Below are positions 17,062 through 26,017 of a DNA stretch of 44,786 nt, in pieces (within the stretch, counting starts at the first letter, position 1; the number at the start of each line of letters is the position of its first letter). A program made the position numbers and the translations under genes. The stretch is from the NCBI GenBank assembly GCA_039649115.1, contig JBBWZQ010000044.1:1-44786 (forward strand). Direction: 5' to 3'. The notes beneath the pieces are model-generated. The model was not told where the DNA came from, did no database searches, and was given only the letters and a program-made list of their open reading frames with translations. This DNA comes from DATEJJ01 sp039649115. Lineage in GTDB: Bacteria > Actinomycetota > Actinomycetes > Mycobacteriales > Micromonosporaceae.

Positions 17062-18123
17062 ATGCGATCAGACGACGACGAACACCTCATGTTCCCGGAG
17101 CTGGACGACGTGAGCGTCCTGGTCTACCGGGAGGCGGTCAGACGTGGCAGGTTCATACCCGCTACGCTCGCCGAACGCCTCGACCTCGACCCGACCGACA
17201 TAGCCCGCGCCGAACACGTGCTTCGCTCCCTGCGGCTCATCCACCCCATGCCGGGATGCCCGGAGGTAATGGTCCCGGTCGGTCCCGACACCGCCGCATC
17301 CTCGCTTGTCGCCCCGGCCGAGAATCAGGTCCGCGATCTGCAGTCTTCGGTCTCCGAGATCCGGACACGCATCATGGCACTGGCACCGGCGTATTTCGAG
17401 GACCGCCGGGACCGTAATCGCAGTGAGGCATTCGACGTGATTACTGACGTATCGGTGGTGCAGTCGGTCCTCAATGAGCACGCCCGCCGGTGCAAAACCG
17501 AAATCATGACGGTTCAACCCGGCGGCGCCCGACCGGCACAGCTGCTGTCCGCCGGCCGGAGCCCGATGCTGGAGGCGTTGGAGCGGGGTGTCGACAACCG
17601 CACCATTTATCAGCATCCCGCGCGTACCGACCTGGTCACGCGGGCCTACGTGTCGGACGCGACGAAACGGGGTGCGTGCATCCGTACGACCCAGGAGGTC
17701 ATCAACCGGATGATCATTTTCGATCGCGAGATGGCGTTCCTTCCCGAGCGGGGTGTGACATACCGGGCCGCCGGTGCGATCGTCATCCGGGAACCGACCC
17801 TCCTTGGTTATCTGTGCGACGTCTTCGAGTACCTCTGGAACGCGGCCATTCCCTTCCAACCCGACGCCGACCAGACGAACCCGGTGACCGAGGATGTGAA
17901 ACGGGCCGTCATCCGCCTCCTGGCCAAGGGGCACAAGGACGAAACGGTGGCCCGCCGCCTCGGCATGTCGGTACGCACGTGCCGGCGGCACATATCAGAG
18001 ATCATGGACGAGCTCGCGACCACGAGCCGCTTCCAGGCCGGCGTGGAGGTTACCCGATCCGGCCTGCTGGACGACGCGGACGACGACGAGCGACTACAGA
18101 TCTTGAATGGTCGGGTCGACTGA
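17062..18123 (+). CDS. HTH transcriptional regulator (TrmB-like N-terminus, LuxR-type C-terminal HTH)
   Basis: 353 residues from ATG 17062, chosen because GAGAGG lies nine bases upstream and residues 1-50 then fit the family. The N-terminal part (V-L-V-Y-R-E-A-V...L-D-L-D-P-T-D-I-A-R-A) looks like a winged helix, followed by a helical linker near 90-115. The middle domain resembles a phospholipase-D-like or effector-binding fold seen in this regulator group. The C-terminus has a LuxR-like HTH: A-V-I-R-L-L-A-K-G-H-K-D-E-T-V-A-R-R-L-G, then M-S-V-R-T-C-R-R-H. Such proteins are frequent in actinomycete secondary-metabolite clusters. Its last 30 bases overlap the convergent phosphopantetheinyl-transferase-like gene. 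Confidence 0.8.
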   Translation: MRSDDDEHLMFPELDDVSVLVYREAVRRGRFIPATLAERLDLDPTDIARAEHVLRSLRLIHPMPGCPEVMVPVGPDTAASSLVAPAENQVRDLQSSVSEIRTRIMALAPAYFEDRRDRNRSEAFDVITDVSVVQSVLNEHARRCKTEIMTVQPGGARPAQLLSAGRSPMLEALERGVDNRTIYQHPARTDLVTRAYVSDATKRGACIRTTQEVINRMIIFDREMAFLPERGVTYRAAGAIVIREPTLLGYLCDVFEYLWNAAIPFQPDADQTNPVTEDVKRAVIRLLAKGHKDETVARRLGMSVRTCRRHISEIMDELATTSRFQAGVEVTRSGLLDDADDDERLQILNGRVD

Positions 18124-18879
18124 TGCGTCATAGACGGCGGTACCCACCAGATACTCGCCGTCCAGGACGAACGAGCGGAACGTCCATTCGTCTCCGCTGG
18201 CGGGCGTCCCGTCCGGGCGCTGTACCCGGACCGCTTGCCCATCGGGCCCGAAGCCGATGTCGATGAAGCGGAAATGCATCCCCAGCCCCATCGCCTTGCC
18301 GTATGCGCCCTTCAGCGTCCACAGCCGGACGAGGCTGCGATTGCGCTCCTCCTCGGCGACCTCCGCCAGCGTGATCAGCTCGTACGGGGTGCACATGTGA
18401 CGGCTCTGGCCGGTCCGGTAGAGGTCCCGGTCCAGTCGCTCGGCGTCGACCCCGATCAGGCCGCGGGTCGTCAACCCGATCAACACCAGTTGGTCGATGT
18501 AGCTGAGGCTGATGTCGACGCACCCGCATCCGGACAGGTAGGGCCGCCCCGTCGGGCCGTAGCTCAAGTCGAGCGAATCGGCATCCCCGTCGGCCAGGTT
18601 CGCCGCCGCGTGCCTGATCAGTGCCCGGGTGGCGGCGATGCGGACCGCCATCTCCCCGTTGGCCAGTTCCAGGTAGCGGCACCAGTCCCGGCCCAGCAGC
18701 GCGCGCAGGGAGTCGTCGTCGGTCCGCTCGGGCAGCCAGCCGGCCAGCCGGGCGTGCAGCAGTGCGGCCCCGCTGTCCGCCAGCTCGCGGCGCACCCGCT
18801 CCCAGGTGTCCGGGTCGGGCGTGGCCAATATCGACGCGCCGACCATCTCGTCGGGTTGCGGTTCCCAACGGCGTGGCAT
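18094..18879 (-). CDS. Sfp-type 4'-phosphopantetheinyl transferase homologue with altered KEA motif
   Basis: 261 residues from ATG 18879; a GTG one codon upstream is possible, and both have a weak ribosome site. It shows the Sfp-family pattern G-R-P-Y-L...D-I-S-L-S-Y, then G-V-D-A-E (Asp145 and Glu147, Mg ligands), and W-T-L-K-G-A-Y-G-K-A-M-G-L-G near 187-200. In the family this last motif reads W-x-x-K-E-A, and its Glu is the third Mg ligand; here it is Gly191 (codon GGC). Activity may be lowered or lost. No carrier-protein gene is visible in the window, so its partner is unknown. The gene tail overlaps the convergent HTH gene by 30 bases. Confidence 0.8.
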   Translation of the reverse strand: MPRRWEPQPDEMVGASILATPDPDTWERVRRELADSGAALLHARLAGWLPERTDDDSLRALLGRDWCRYLELANGEMAVRIAATRALIRHAAANLADGDADSLDLSYGPTGRPYLSGCGCVDISLSYIDQLVLIGLTTRGLIGVDAERLDRDLYRTGQSRHMCTPYELITLAEVAEEERNRSLVRLWTLKGAYGKAMGLGMHFRFIDIGFGPDGQAVRVQRPDGTPASGDEWTFRSFVLDGEYLVGTAVYDASVDPTIQDL

Positions 18880-19050
18880 CACATCACGTCCGTTCCGATA
18901 TGCGCCCAGAGTTCCTGCTCCTCCTCCTCGGCCGGAACCCGCTGTTGCGGAGTGTAGCCCGCCCGCTCGCTCGCCTCCACGGATTCCGGGAGTACTGTGC
19001 CCCGGGCATCATTTCCGCCCGTACATGGATCTGGCTTAAGCGTGGTGTGT

Positions 19051-20019
19051 CTACTGTGGACTGCGGCGGTCCAGCCACTCGCGAACCAGCTGATACCCCT
19101 CCCGCGCGCTGCGGTGCAGGTTGAGCGAATGTCCGGTGCCCGCGATGACATGCGCCGCCAGCTCCGCCCCGGGAGCGTAGAAACCCCGCTCGAAGCACCG
19201 CACCGAGCGCGCATCGGCGGCGAGCTTCACGCCCTCGCCGCGCAACAGCGCGTCGTGCTCGCCGACCACCAGCAGCACCGGGCGCAGCACCGCCGCGGAG
19301 TACTCGCGCAGGTAGGTCTGCGGAAGACTCTTCCCCTCGCCGATCGTCGCGGTCGACTTGATCAGCTCATGGTGCGCCGAGAGCCGGCGGTCGATCCCGC
19401 CCGCGTACTCGAACATCCGGGCCCGCAGTCCGGGCTTCTGCGTCAGGTACCACTCGGGCATGTCCGGGTCGCCGAGGATCGGGTCGTGCGCGGCCGGGTG
19501 GAACTGGCCGATCACCTCCTCGTACGCCGGCGCCCTCGCGTGCAGCATGCCCGTGAGCACGAGCGCGTCGACGTCGGCGTGGCGGGCCGCCTCGACGATG
19601 GCCAGACCGGAGCCGAAGGCGTGGCCGACCGTGACCACCTGGTCGAACGAATGCCCGCCCGGCGTACCGCGGCGCAGCTCCTGGATGACGCGGTGGATGA
19701 CCTCGACATTGCTGTCCACGGTCACCTGATGCGCCGGCGGGCGGCTGCTCTGCCCGGTGCCCAGGCGGTCCAACGCGAGCACGGCATAGCCTTGCCGCAG
19801 CATGAATTCGACGTAGTCGTACTCGCCGGGCACCCGCCAGTACCGGCGGTCGTACGCCAGGCCGGGCAGCAGTACCTGCACGGCAGCCGCCCCGCCGGCC
19901 GGAACGAGAAGCTCCGCGCGGATCACCCACTCGACCGTCGGGTCGAGGCTGGGGCGGATCCGGACGGCCAGGTCTTCGGCAATCCGGCCAACCCCGGTCG
20001 TCTCGGTCACGCAGCCCAC
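19051..20019 (-). CDS. alpha/beta-hydrolase-fold protein with Ala at the nucleophile position
   Basis: 322 residues; the start is GTG 20019, or GTG 20010 three codons later, both with weak ribosome sites. The fold is clear: L-L-P-G-L-A-Y-D near 50 (oxyanion region), A-L-D-R-L-G-T-G-Q-S-S-R, and the late V-V-G-E-H-D-A-L-L and G-T-G-H-S-L-N segments that would give the acid and His. The nucleophile elbow, normally G-x-S-x-G, reads V-G-H-A-F-G-S, with Ala134 encoded by GCC. Ordinary Ser hydrolysis is therefore unlikely unless Ser137 substitutes. It may be a non-hydrolytic binding protein, cyclase or lyase. It is divergent from the AfsA homologue. Confidence 0.85.
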   Translation of the reverse strand: MGCVTETTGVGRIAEDLAVRIRPSLDPTVEWVIRAELLVPAGGAAAVQVLLPGLAYDRRYWRVPGEYDYVEFMLRQGYAVLALDRLGTGQSSRPPAHQVTVDSNVEVIHRVIQELRRGTPGGHSFDQVVTVGHAFGSGLAIVEAARHADVDALVLTGMLHARAPAYEEVIGQFHPAAHDPILGDPDMPEWYLTQKPGLRARMFEYAGGIDRRLSAHHELIKSTATIGEGKSLPQTYLREYSAAVLRPVLLVVGEHDALLRGEGVKLAADARSVRCFERGFYAPGAELAAHVIAGTGHSLNLHRSAREGYQLVREWLDRRSPQ

Positions 20020-20126
20020 TCAAGCCGGGTCCGGAGCGATGGCCAAGCCGAGACTACCTGCAGTGCAAGTTGGTGCCACCGCGAATGGCCTGGCCGACTC
20101 GTGGTGCGCTGGCCAGTCTTGCAGAG

Positions 20127-21083
20127 GTGACCGACAAGCCCCGTCGAGGAATGTCCACCGCCACCCGTCACCTGATCCACCGGCCGAAATCGGCCCTCCA
20201 CTTCCTGCTCGACTCCCGCTCCACCGAGGAGGAGCGCTTCGCGCTCGCCGGCGACATGCCGTACGACCATCCGCTGTTCAACGATGGCCTGGGGCAGGTC
20301 CACGACTCCCAGGTATTCGTGGAGATCGCCCGGCAGGTGGGCGCGTTCATCGGCCGGCGCTACTTCCGGGTTCCGCTGGACCGCTTCTGCCGGTTCGACA
20401 GCATCGAGTTCACGCTGACGGCTCCGGCGGCCTGGCGGGTGGGCGACGGTCCGGCCCACATGGCGATGGACATCCACGCGGCGCCGACCACGATGATCAA
20501 TGGGGTACCCGGCGGGCTGCGCCTGTGCGGCACGATGGAGATCGACGGGATCGCCAGTTGCACGGGACATGCCGACCTGGGCTTTCCCGCTCCGGATGGT
20601 CATCGCCAGCACCGGTTGGTCAGCCGGCCGTGGGCCGCGGCGCGCGGTCTCGGGAACCGCCCGCCAGCGGCCGACCCGCACACGGTGGGCCGGTGCGACC
20701 CGCGCAATGTCGTCGTCTCGACGCCGGACGGCAGCGACGACGCGCTGTGCACGGAGCTCCTGGTGGATTCGGGACACCCGGTCTTCTTTCCGGGGCGCAG
20801 CGAGTTCGTGCCCGGCATCCTGCTGGTCGAGGCCATCCGCCAGACGTCGATGCTGATCGCGGCGCGAACCCGCGGGTTCAGCGCGCTGCATACCTGCGTC
20901 ACCCGCGCGTCCGTGCGTTTCCGGGGCGACGCGGCGCTCGATCTGCCGCTGACCTGCACGGCCCACGCCGACCCGGTGGGCGGCGACCCGGACGGGAGGC
21001 CGTCGGCGCGCGTCCGCTCGACGATCGAACAGCTCGACCAGGTCGTGGCGGAGGCCGAGGTCACGCTGAACCATGCCATCTGA
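20127..21083 (+). CDS. AfsA-family (A-factor/gamma-butyrolactone biosynthesis) double hot-dog protein
   Basis: About 318 residues from GTG 20127; ATG 20151 and an upstream GTG at 20070 are alternatives, and none has a strong ribosome site. Two tandem AfsA repeats are visible. The first begins H-K/R-P-K-S-A and has D-M-P-Y-D-H-P-L-F-N-D...D-S-Q-V-F-V-E-I-A-R-Q. The second has D-S-G-H-P-V-F-F-P-G-R-S-E-F-V-P-G-I-L-L-V-E-A-I-R-Q. AfsA enzymes join a beta-ketoacyl thioester with dihydroxyacetone phosphate to make gamma-butyrolactone signals; some homologues in clusters have other roles. The SARP gene starts 33 bases downstream. No butyrolactone receptor (TetR type) or butenolide reductase is in the window. 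Confidence 0.88.
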   Translation: MTDKPRRGMSTATRHLIHRPKSALHFLLDSRSTEEERFALAGDMPYDHPLFNDGLGQVHDSQVFVEIARQVGAFIGRRYFRVPLDRFCRFDSIEFTLTAPAAWRVGDGPAHMAMDIHAAPTTMINGVPGGLRLCGTMEIDGIASCTGHADLGFPAPDGHRQHRLVSRPWAAARGLGNRPPAADPHTVGRCDPRNVVVSTPDGSDDALCTELLVDSGHPVFFPGRSEFVPGILLVEAIRQTSMLIAARTRGFSALHTCVTRASVRFRGDAALDLPLTCTAHADPVGGDPDGRPSARVRSTIEQLDQVVAEAEVTLNHAI

Positions 21084-21116
21084 TGGCAGCCGACATCGAG
21101 ATCTTCGGGGGAGATC

Positions 21117-23735
21117 GTGAGGTACCGGGTACTAGGGCCGATGGAGGTGGACGGCGGGACCGCGGCCGGCACGCCCCGTGCCGCCAAGCTGCGCGTCGCA
21201 CTGTCCACGCTCCTGATCCAGACGAACACCGTGGTGTCGGTCCAGGCGCTCGCCGACGAGCTCTGGGCCGAGCGGCCACCGCGCACCGCGATGATGACGC
21301 TCCAGGTGTACGTGTCTCAGCTGCGCCGGATCCTCGAAGCGGTGGACCCGGTACGGGGACGCGACTCGCTGGTCACCCGGGCACCCGGGTACCTGTTGCG
21401 AATCGACCCCGGACAGCTGGATCTCTCCGTCTTCCTGGAGTTCCACCAGCGCGGCCTGGCGGCGGCCCGGGTGGGAGACGACGCCCTCGCGGCATCGCTC
21501 CAGTGCCAGGCGCTGGAGTTGTGGCGCGGCCCGCTGCTGTCCGACATGCCACACGGGCCGATTCTCGGGGCCACCGCCGTGCGGATGAGCGAGCTGCGGC
21601 TGGCCGCGCTGGAGCATCGCATCCGCACCGACCTGCGCCTTGGACGCCACCACGCGCTGGTCAGTGAACTGCGCGCGCTGACCGGCGAGTACCCGCTGCA
21701 CGAGGAACTGCACGCCCACCTGATGACCGCGCTGTACCGTTCCGGCCGCCGGGCCGATGCCCTGCGGGTCTTCACCGACCTGCGGCGAGCCATGGTCGAT
21801 GAACTGGGAATCGAGCCGGGCGCGCCGCTACGCGAGCTGCACCGGCAGGTTCTGGACGGGGACGCGGGGCTGCTCGGGCCGGCCGGGCGCGCCGTCGTGA
21901 CCGGTACGAGTCACCAGCTCGGCGCGGTCCACCTGCCGCCGCCGATCATCGACTTCGTCGGTCGCGACGACGCGTTGACCGAGGTGGAGGCCGTCCTCAG
22001 GGAAGCCTCGGCCGGCCGCACCGCCCCCGCGTGCATCTGCGTCCACGGCAGGTCGGGAGTCGGCAAGACCGCCCTGGCCCTCCAGGTCGCGCATCGTGCG
22101 GCCGAGGCGTTTCCAGACGGCCGCGTGTTCATCGACATGCAGGCGCCGCCCGGTCGACCGCGCTCCCGCGCCGACGCGTTCGCCACATTCCTGCGCCGGG
22201 CGGGCGTCACCGGCCATCTCCCGACCGACGACGAGGAACTCTCCACCGCGGTGCACCACCTGCTGAACCGGCACCGGTTGCTGCTGGTGCTCGACAACGT
22301 CTCGGCCGAGAGCCAGGTGCGGCCGTTCCTGCCCGCGACCCCCGGCAGCGCCGTCGTGGTAACCAGTCGCGTACCGCTGACGGGCCTGGGCGGCCCGAAG
22401 CCCTACCGTCTCGACGTCCTCGCTCCGGAGCATTCGGTTCGGCTCCTGGTGGCGGCGGCGGGAGCCGACCGGGTAGCCGACCAGCCAGAGGCGGTACGGG
22501 AGGTCGCCGCGCTGTGCGGACACCTGCCGATCGCGCTTCGCATCGCCGGCGCGCGGGTGGCCGCCCTGCCCCACTGGGACATCGCCGAATTCGCGGCACT
22601 GCTGCGCGATGGGAAGTCCCGGCTGGACCAGCTCCGGCTCGGTGACCTCGACGTCCGCACCACGCTGATGCCGGCCTATCAGGATTCGCCGGAGCCGGTC
22701 CGGCGGGCCTTCCGGTGGCTCTCGTTGCTGCCGGCCGGGGAGTTCCAGCTCTGGGCCGTGGCGGCGGTGCTCGACATCGGCCCGCAAGAGGCGGCCGGCG
22801 TGGTCAACAGCCTCCTCGACGCCCAACTGCTGGAGGCGACGGGCACCGGGCGATGCGCCCGGTTCCACTACCAGGAACTGCTCCGGGTACTGGCCAAGGA
22901 GTTGTTGGCCACGCACGACGAGCCGCCCGTCGTTCAGGAGGCGTTCGAGCGCATCGCCATGGCGTACCTGGATCTGTGCCTGTGCGCCGATCACCTGCTG
23001 TCCCCCGGCCGTTCCTTCTGGGCCACACCCAGCGCGGCGGGCGGCAGCGCCGCGATCGTCGGGGACGAACCGCTGCGGTGGTTCGCGCGCGAGCGAAGCT
23101 CACTGATCCACACCGTGCACGCCTTGTACCGGTCGGAACTGTGGCGGCCGGCGTGGCAGCTCGCCGAGAGCCTCGGCAGCTATCTCGAGGCGATCGCCGC
23201 GTGGGGCGACTGGGAGGTGACGCAACAGCTGGCCATGGGTGCCGCGGCCCGGCTTGATGACCCGACCCCCAAGGCGGTGAGCCTGAGCTCGCTCGGCGAT
23301 CTCGCCTGGCAGCGTCGGCGTTACGCCGAGGCGGAGGCCAGGTACCAGGAGGCGGCGGACCTCGCCGGCCGGGCGGGCCTGCCGCAGCCGCACAGCCGCG
23401 CACTGGTCGGTCTGGCCGACCTTCAGCTGGCCAGCGGCGACCACACCCGGGCCCGGTCGTACGCGGAGTACGCGCTGTCCCTGTCGAGCGCGGCCGAGGA
23501 TGTCTGGGGCTGCTGCAACGCACTGCGTTCGCTCGCCCTCGGCCACCTCGACGACAACCGTCCCAACCAGGCCATCCGGAGCTTCATGGAGTGCGCCGCA
23601 CTCGCCGGACGGGTCCGGCATCGCCGCTTCGAAGGCTTCGCCCTCACCTCGGCGCAGCGCATCGCCACGCTCGAGAGCCTCACCAGCTCGGGCGGTCTCG
23701 AGATCCAGCCCGGCCTGTGGTGCCTGCGAACCTGA
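21117..23735 (+). CDS. SARP-family activator with BTAD, NB-ARC and TPR regions (AfsR-like)
   Basis: 872 residues from GTG 21117 after GGGGGAG, 33 bases downstream of the AfsA gene and likely co-transcribed with it. Domains: OmpR-type winged helix (1-95, with V-S-V-Q-A-L-A-D-E-L-W and R-A-P-G-Y-L-L), BTAD (about 98-243), NB-ARC ATPase with Walker A H-G-R-S-G-V-G-K-T-A-L-A near 310 and L-L-L-V-L-D-N, and a C-terminal TPR block (about 700-830). SARPs activate antibiotic clusters by binding direct repeats next to the -35 box, so this is the best candidate for the main activator. Its stop lies ten bases from the stop of the convergent MMPL gene. Confidence 0.93.
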   Translation: MRYRVLGPMEVDGGTAAGTPRAAKLRVALSTLLIQTNTVVSVQALADELWAERPPRTAMMTLQVYVSQLRRILEAVDPVRGRDSLVTRAPGYLLRIDPGQLDLSVFLEFHQRGLAAARVGDDALAASLQCQALELWRGPLLSDMPHGPILGATAVRMSELRLAALEHRIRTDLRLGRHHALVSELRALTGEYPLHEELHAHLMTALYRSGRRADALRVFTDLRRAMVDELGIEPGAPLRELHRQVLDGDAGLLGPAGRAVVTGTSHQLGAVHLPPPIIDFVGRDDALTEVEAVLREASAGRTAPACICVHGRSGVGKTALALQVAHRAAEAFPDGRVFIDMQAPPGRPRSRADAFATFLRRAGVTGHLPTDDEELSTAVHHLLNRHRLLLVLDNVSAESQVRPFLPATPGSAVVVTSRVPLTGLGGPKPYRLDVLAPEHSVRLLVAAAGADRVADQPEAVREVAALCGHLPIALRIAGARVAALPHWDIAEFAALLRDGKSRLDQLRLGDLDVRTTLMPAYQDSPEPVRRAFRWLSLLPAGEFQLWAVAAVLDIGPQEAAGVVNSLLDAQLLEATGTGRCARFHYQELLRVLAKELLATHDEPPVVQEAFERIAMAYLDLCLCADHLLSPGRSFWATPSAAGGSAAIVGDEPLRWFARERSSLIHTVHALYRSELWRPAWQLAESLGSYLEAIAAWGDWEVTQQLAMGAAARLDDPTPKAVSLSSLGDLAWQRRRYAEAEARYQEAADLAGRAGLPQPHSRALVGLADLQLASGDHTRARSYAEYALSLSSAAEDVWGCCNALRSLALGHLDDNRPNQAIRSFMECAALAGRVRHRRFEGFALTSAQRIATLESLTSSGGLEIQPGLWCLRT

Positions 23736-23745
23736 CGAAGGGTTG

Positions 23746-25860
23746 TCACCTGCCGCTGGCGGGTTCGAGGTCGGACTCGACCACCGCCGCCGGCCCGGGG
23801 TCGACATCGTGCTGCCGGAACAGCCTGCTTGGCCACCACATCCATCGACCCACGTCCAGGGTCAGCGCGGTGACCAGCACCGAGCGGACGATCAGGGTGT
23901 CCAGCAGCACGCCGAACGCCACGGCGAACCCGAGCTCGGCCGCGAACACCAGCGGCAGCGAGCCCAGCGCCGCGAAGGTACCGGCCAGCACGAGGCCCGC
24001 CGAGGTGATCACACCTCCGGTGGTGGACAGGCCGGTCAGCGCGCCGCGCCGCGTGCCGTACCGCAGCGCCACCTCGCGTACCCGGCTGACCAGGAAGATG
24101 TTGTAGTCGATGCCCAGGGCGACCAGGAACACGAACGTCAGGAGCGGGAAGGAGGATTCCGCCCCGGCGAAGTGGAACACGTGGTTGAACACCAGGCTGC
24201 TCACACCGAGAGCCGCGCCGAACGACAGCACCACCGTCGCCATCAGCAGCAGTGGTGCCACGATCGACCGCAGCAGCAGCGCGAGGATGAGGAGCACCAC
24301 GACCAGGACGATGGGAATGATCAGCTTGGAGTCGCGGGCGGCCGCCGTCTGCGTGTCGAGAATGACCGCCGCGTTGCCGCCGATCTGGGCGTCGGCACCC
24401 GGAATCCGGTGGACCGAGTCGCGGGCCTGCTCGACGGTACGCATCGCGGCCGCGCTGGTCGGATCGTCCGCGAGCTGCCCGAGCATCAAGGCGTCGCCGT
24501 CCTTGAGGACCGGCGTCGACACCTCGACGATCCCCGGGACGCCGGACAGCGCGGTCTTGACCTGGTCCGCGGAGGCGGCCTTGGTCACGACGTAGATGGG
24601 GTCGCCCGACCCGGCCGGGAAGTGCTCGGCCCGGATCTCCTGGCCGACGGCCATCTGCGGCTTGTTCGTGAACTCGTCCTTGTTGGCAAGCCCGTCGGCC
24701 TTGAGCCCGAGCACCCCGAGCGCCATGACGCCGAGGACGACCGCGGTACCGATCCACACGATCCGTGGGCGGCCGGAGATGGCGGTGCCGATCCGGGTCC
24801 AGATCCTCTCCCGGGTCGCGCTGGCCGATCCGTACGAGGGCTTCATCGGCCAGAAGATCCAACGGCCGCAGATGACCATCAGGGCCGGCATCAGGGTCAC
24901 CATGGCCAGCAGGCCGACGAGGATGGCGATGGCACAGGCCGGCCCCATCCCCTTGGTGGAGTTGAGGCTGGCCAGCATCAGCAGCATCAGGCTGAACGCG
25001 ACGGTTGCGGCGCTGGCGATGATCGCGGGGCTGGAGCGGTGCAGGGCCTCGGCCAACGCCTCGTGCCGATCCTCGTGCCGCTGCAGCTCCTCGCGGTACC
25101 GCGAGGTGAGCAGCAGCGCGTAGTCCGTGGCGGCGCCGAACACCAGCACGGTCAGGATGAAACTGGTCTGGGTGTTGACGGTGAGTCCGGCGTGCTTGGC
25201 CAGCAGGTAGATCACCGCTTCCGCGGTGACCAGGGCGCCGCCCACGGTCAGCATCGGCAGCAGTGGCAGCACCGGGCTGCGGTAGGTGAGCAGGAGGATC
25301 ACGATCACCACCACCGCGGTGATCATCGTCAGGCTGCCGCCTCCGCTGAAGCCCTTGATCGAGTCGGACGCGTAGCCGGCCGCTCCGGTGACGTGGAAAC
25401 CGAGACCGTTGGCGTTCGCCTCGCCGACCTTGGCGATCGAGTCGACGACCGTGCCGATCCCGGCCCAGCCCGTGCTGTCCTTGTGTACCTGGACCACGGT
25501 CTGGATGGCCTTGCCGTCCTGGGACATCACCGGGCCCTGTGGCTGCCCCACGACGTTGTCGACGCCCTTGAAGGCTTCGGCATCGGCCCGGGCCTTGGCC
25601 ATGTCGGCCGGGGTGACGCCCGCGGGCCGGTCGTAGATCACGATCGCAGGTAGGGTGTCGGCCGCCTGGAACTTCGTGGCCCGGTCGACGACCTGGGTCG
25701 ACTCCGCGTTGCTGGGCAGCCAGGCCGAGTTGTCGTTCTGCTGGACGCCGCTCAGCTTGCCGGCCAGCGAGCTGGCCGGAATCAGCAGGACCAGCCAGAC
25801 ACCGAGGACGACCCACTTCGCCACCCGGCCGCTGGGCAGGGACGCCAGTCTTCGAATCAT
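23746..25860 (-). CDS. MMPL/RND-family membrane exporter
   Basis: 704 residues from ATG 25860 with a strong GGAGGAAAG site. N-terminal membrane segment (V-V-L-G-V-W-L-V-L-L-I-P-A), a periplasmic-side domain (about 40-180), a five- to six-helix block with the family's D-Y-A-L-L-L-T-S-R-Y-R-E-E motif, a second outside domain (about 390-520), and a second helix block with D-Y-N-I-F-L-V-S-R-V-R-E. Two-half MMPL architecture, length normal. Such pumps export lipids or hydrophobic products using the proton gradient. As the last gene of the minus-strand biosynthetic series, 157 bases after the terpene cyclase, it is the likely exporter of the meroterpenoid. The 25861-26017 gap holds no gene I can see and may carry a promoter. 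Confidence 0.92.
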   Translation of the reverse strand: MIRRLASLPSGRVAKWVVLGVWLVLLIPASSLAGKLSGVQQNDNSAWLPSNAESTQVVDRATKFQAADTLPAIVIYDRPAGVTPADMAKARADAEAFKGVDNVVGQPQGPVMSQDGKAIQTVVQVHKDSTGWAGIGTVVDSIAKVGEANANGLGFHVTGAAGYASDSIKGFSGGGSLTMITAVVVIVILLLTYRSPVLPLLPMLTVGGALVTAEAVIYLLAKHAGLTVNTQTSFILTVLVFGAATDYALLLTSRYREELQRHEDRHEALAEALHRSSPAIIASAATVAFSLMLLMLASLNSTKGMGPACAIAILVGLLAMVTLMPALMVICGRWIFWPMKPSYGSASATRERIWTRIGTAISGRPRIVWIGTAVVLGVMALGVLGLKADGLANKDEFTNKPQMAVGQEIRAEHFPAGSGDPIYVVTKAASADQVKTALSGVPGIVEVSTPVLKDGDALMLGQLADDPTSAAAMRTVEQARDSVHRIPGADAQIGGNAAVILDTQTAAARDSKLIIPIVLVVVLLILALLLRSIVAPLLLMATVVLSFGAALGVSSLVFNHVFHFAGAESSFPLLTFVFLVALGIDYNIFLVSRVREVALRYGTRRGALTGLSTTGGVITSAGLVLAGTFAALGSLPLVFAAELGFAVAFGVLLDTLIVRSVLVTALTLDVGRWMWWPSRLFRQHDVDPGPAAVVESDLEPASGR

Positions 25861-26017
25861 GTGACTTTCCTCCGTGTTCAGTCGACGGGAGCGTGTCGGG
25901 ATTGGAGACGGCGTAGATCCCGCGAGGACCAGGACGGCGTATCACGTGCGCGTTCTGAACTACGAGCCGTCCCGGCACACGGTGTGTGACACCCTCGACG
26001 GAGATGTGACCTACGTC

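Noticed and set aside
23423..25978. Open frame of 851 codons on the minus strand over the MMPL gene
   Set aside because: It is out of frame with the MMPL protein, lacks hydrophobic segments and has shadow composition.
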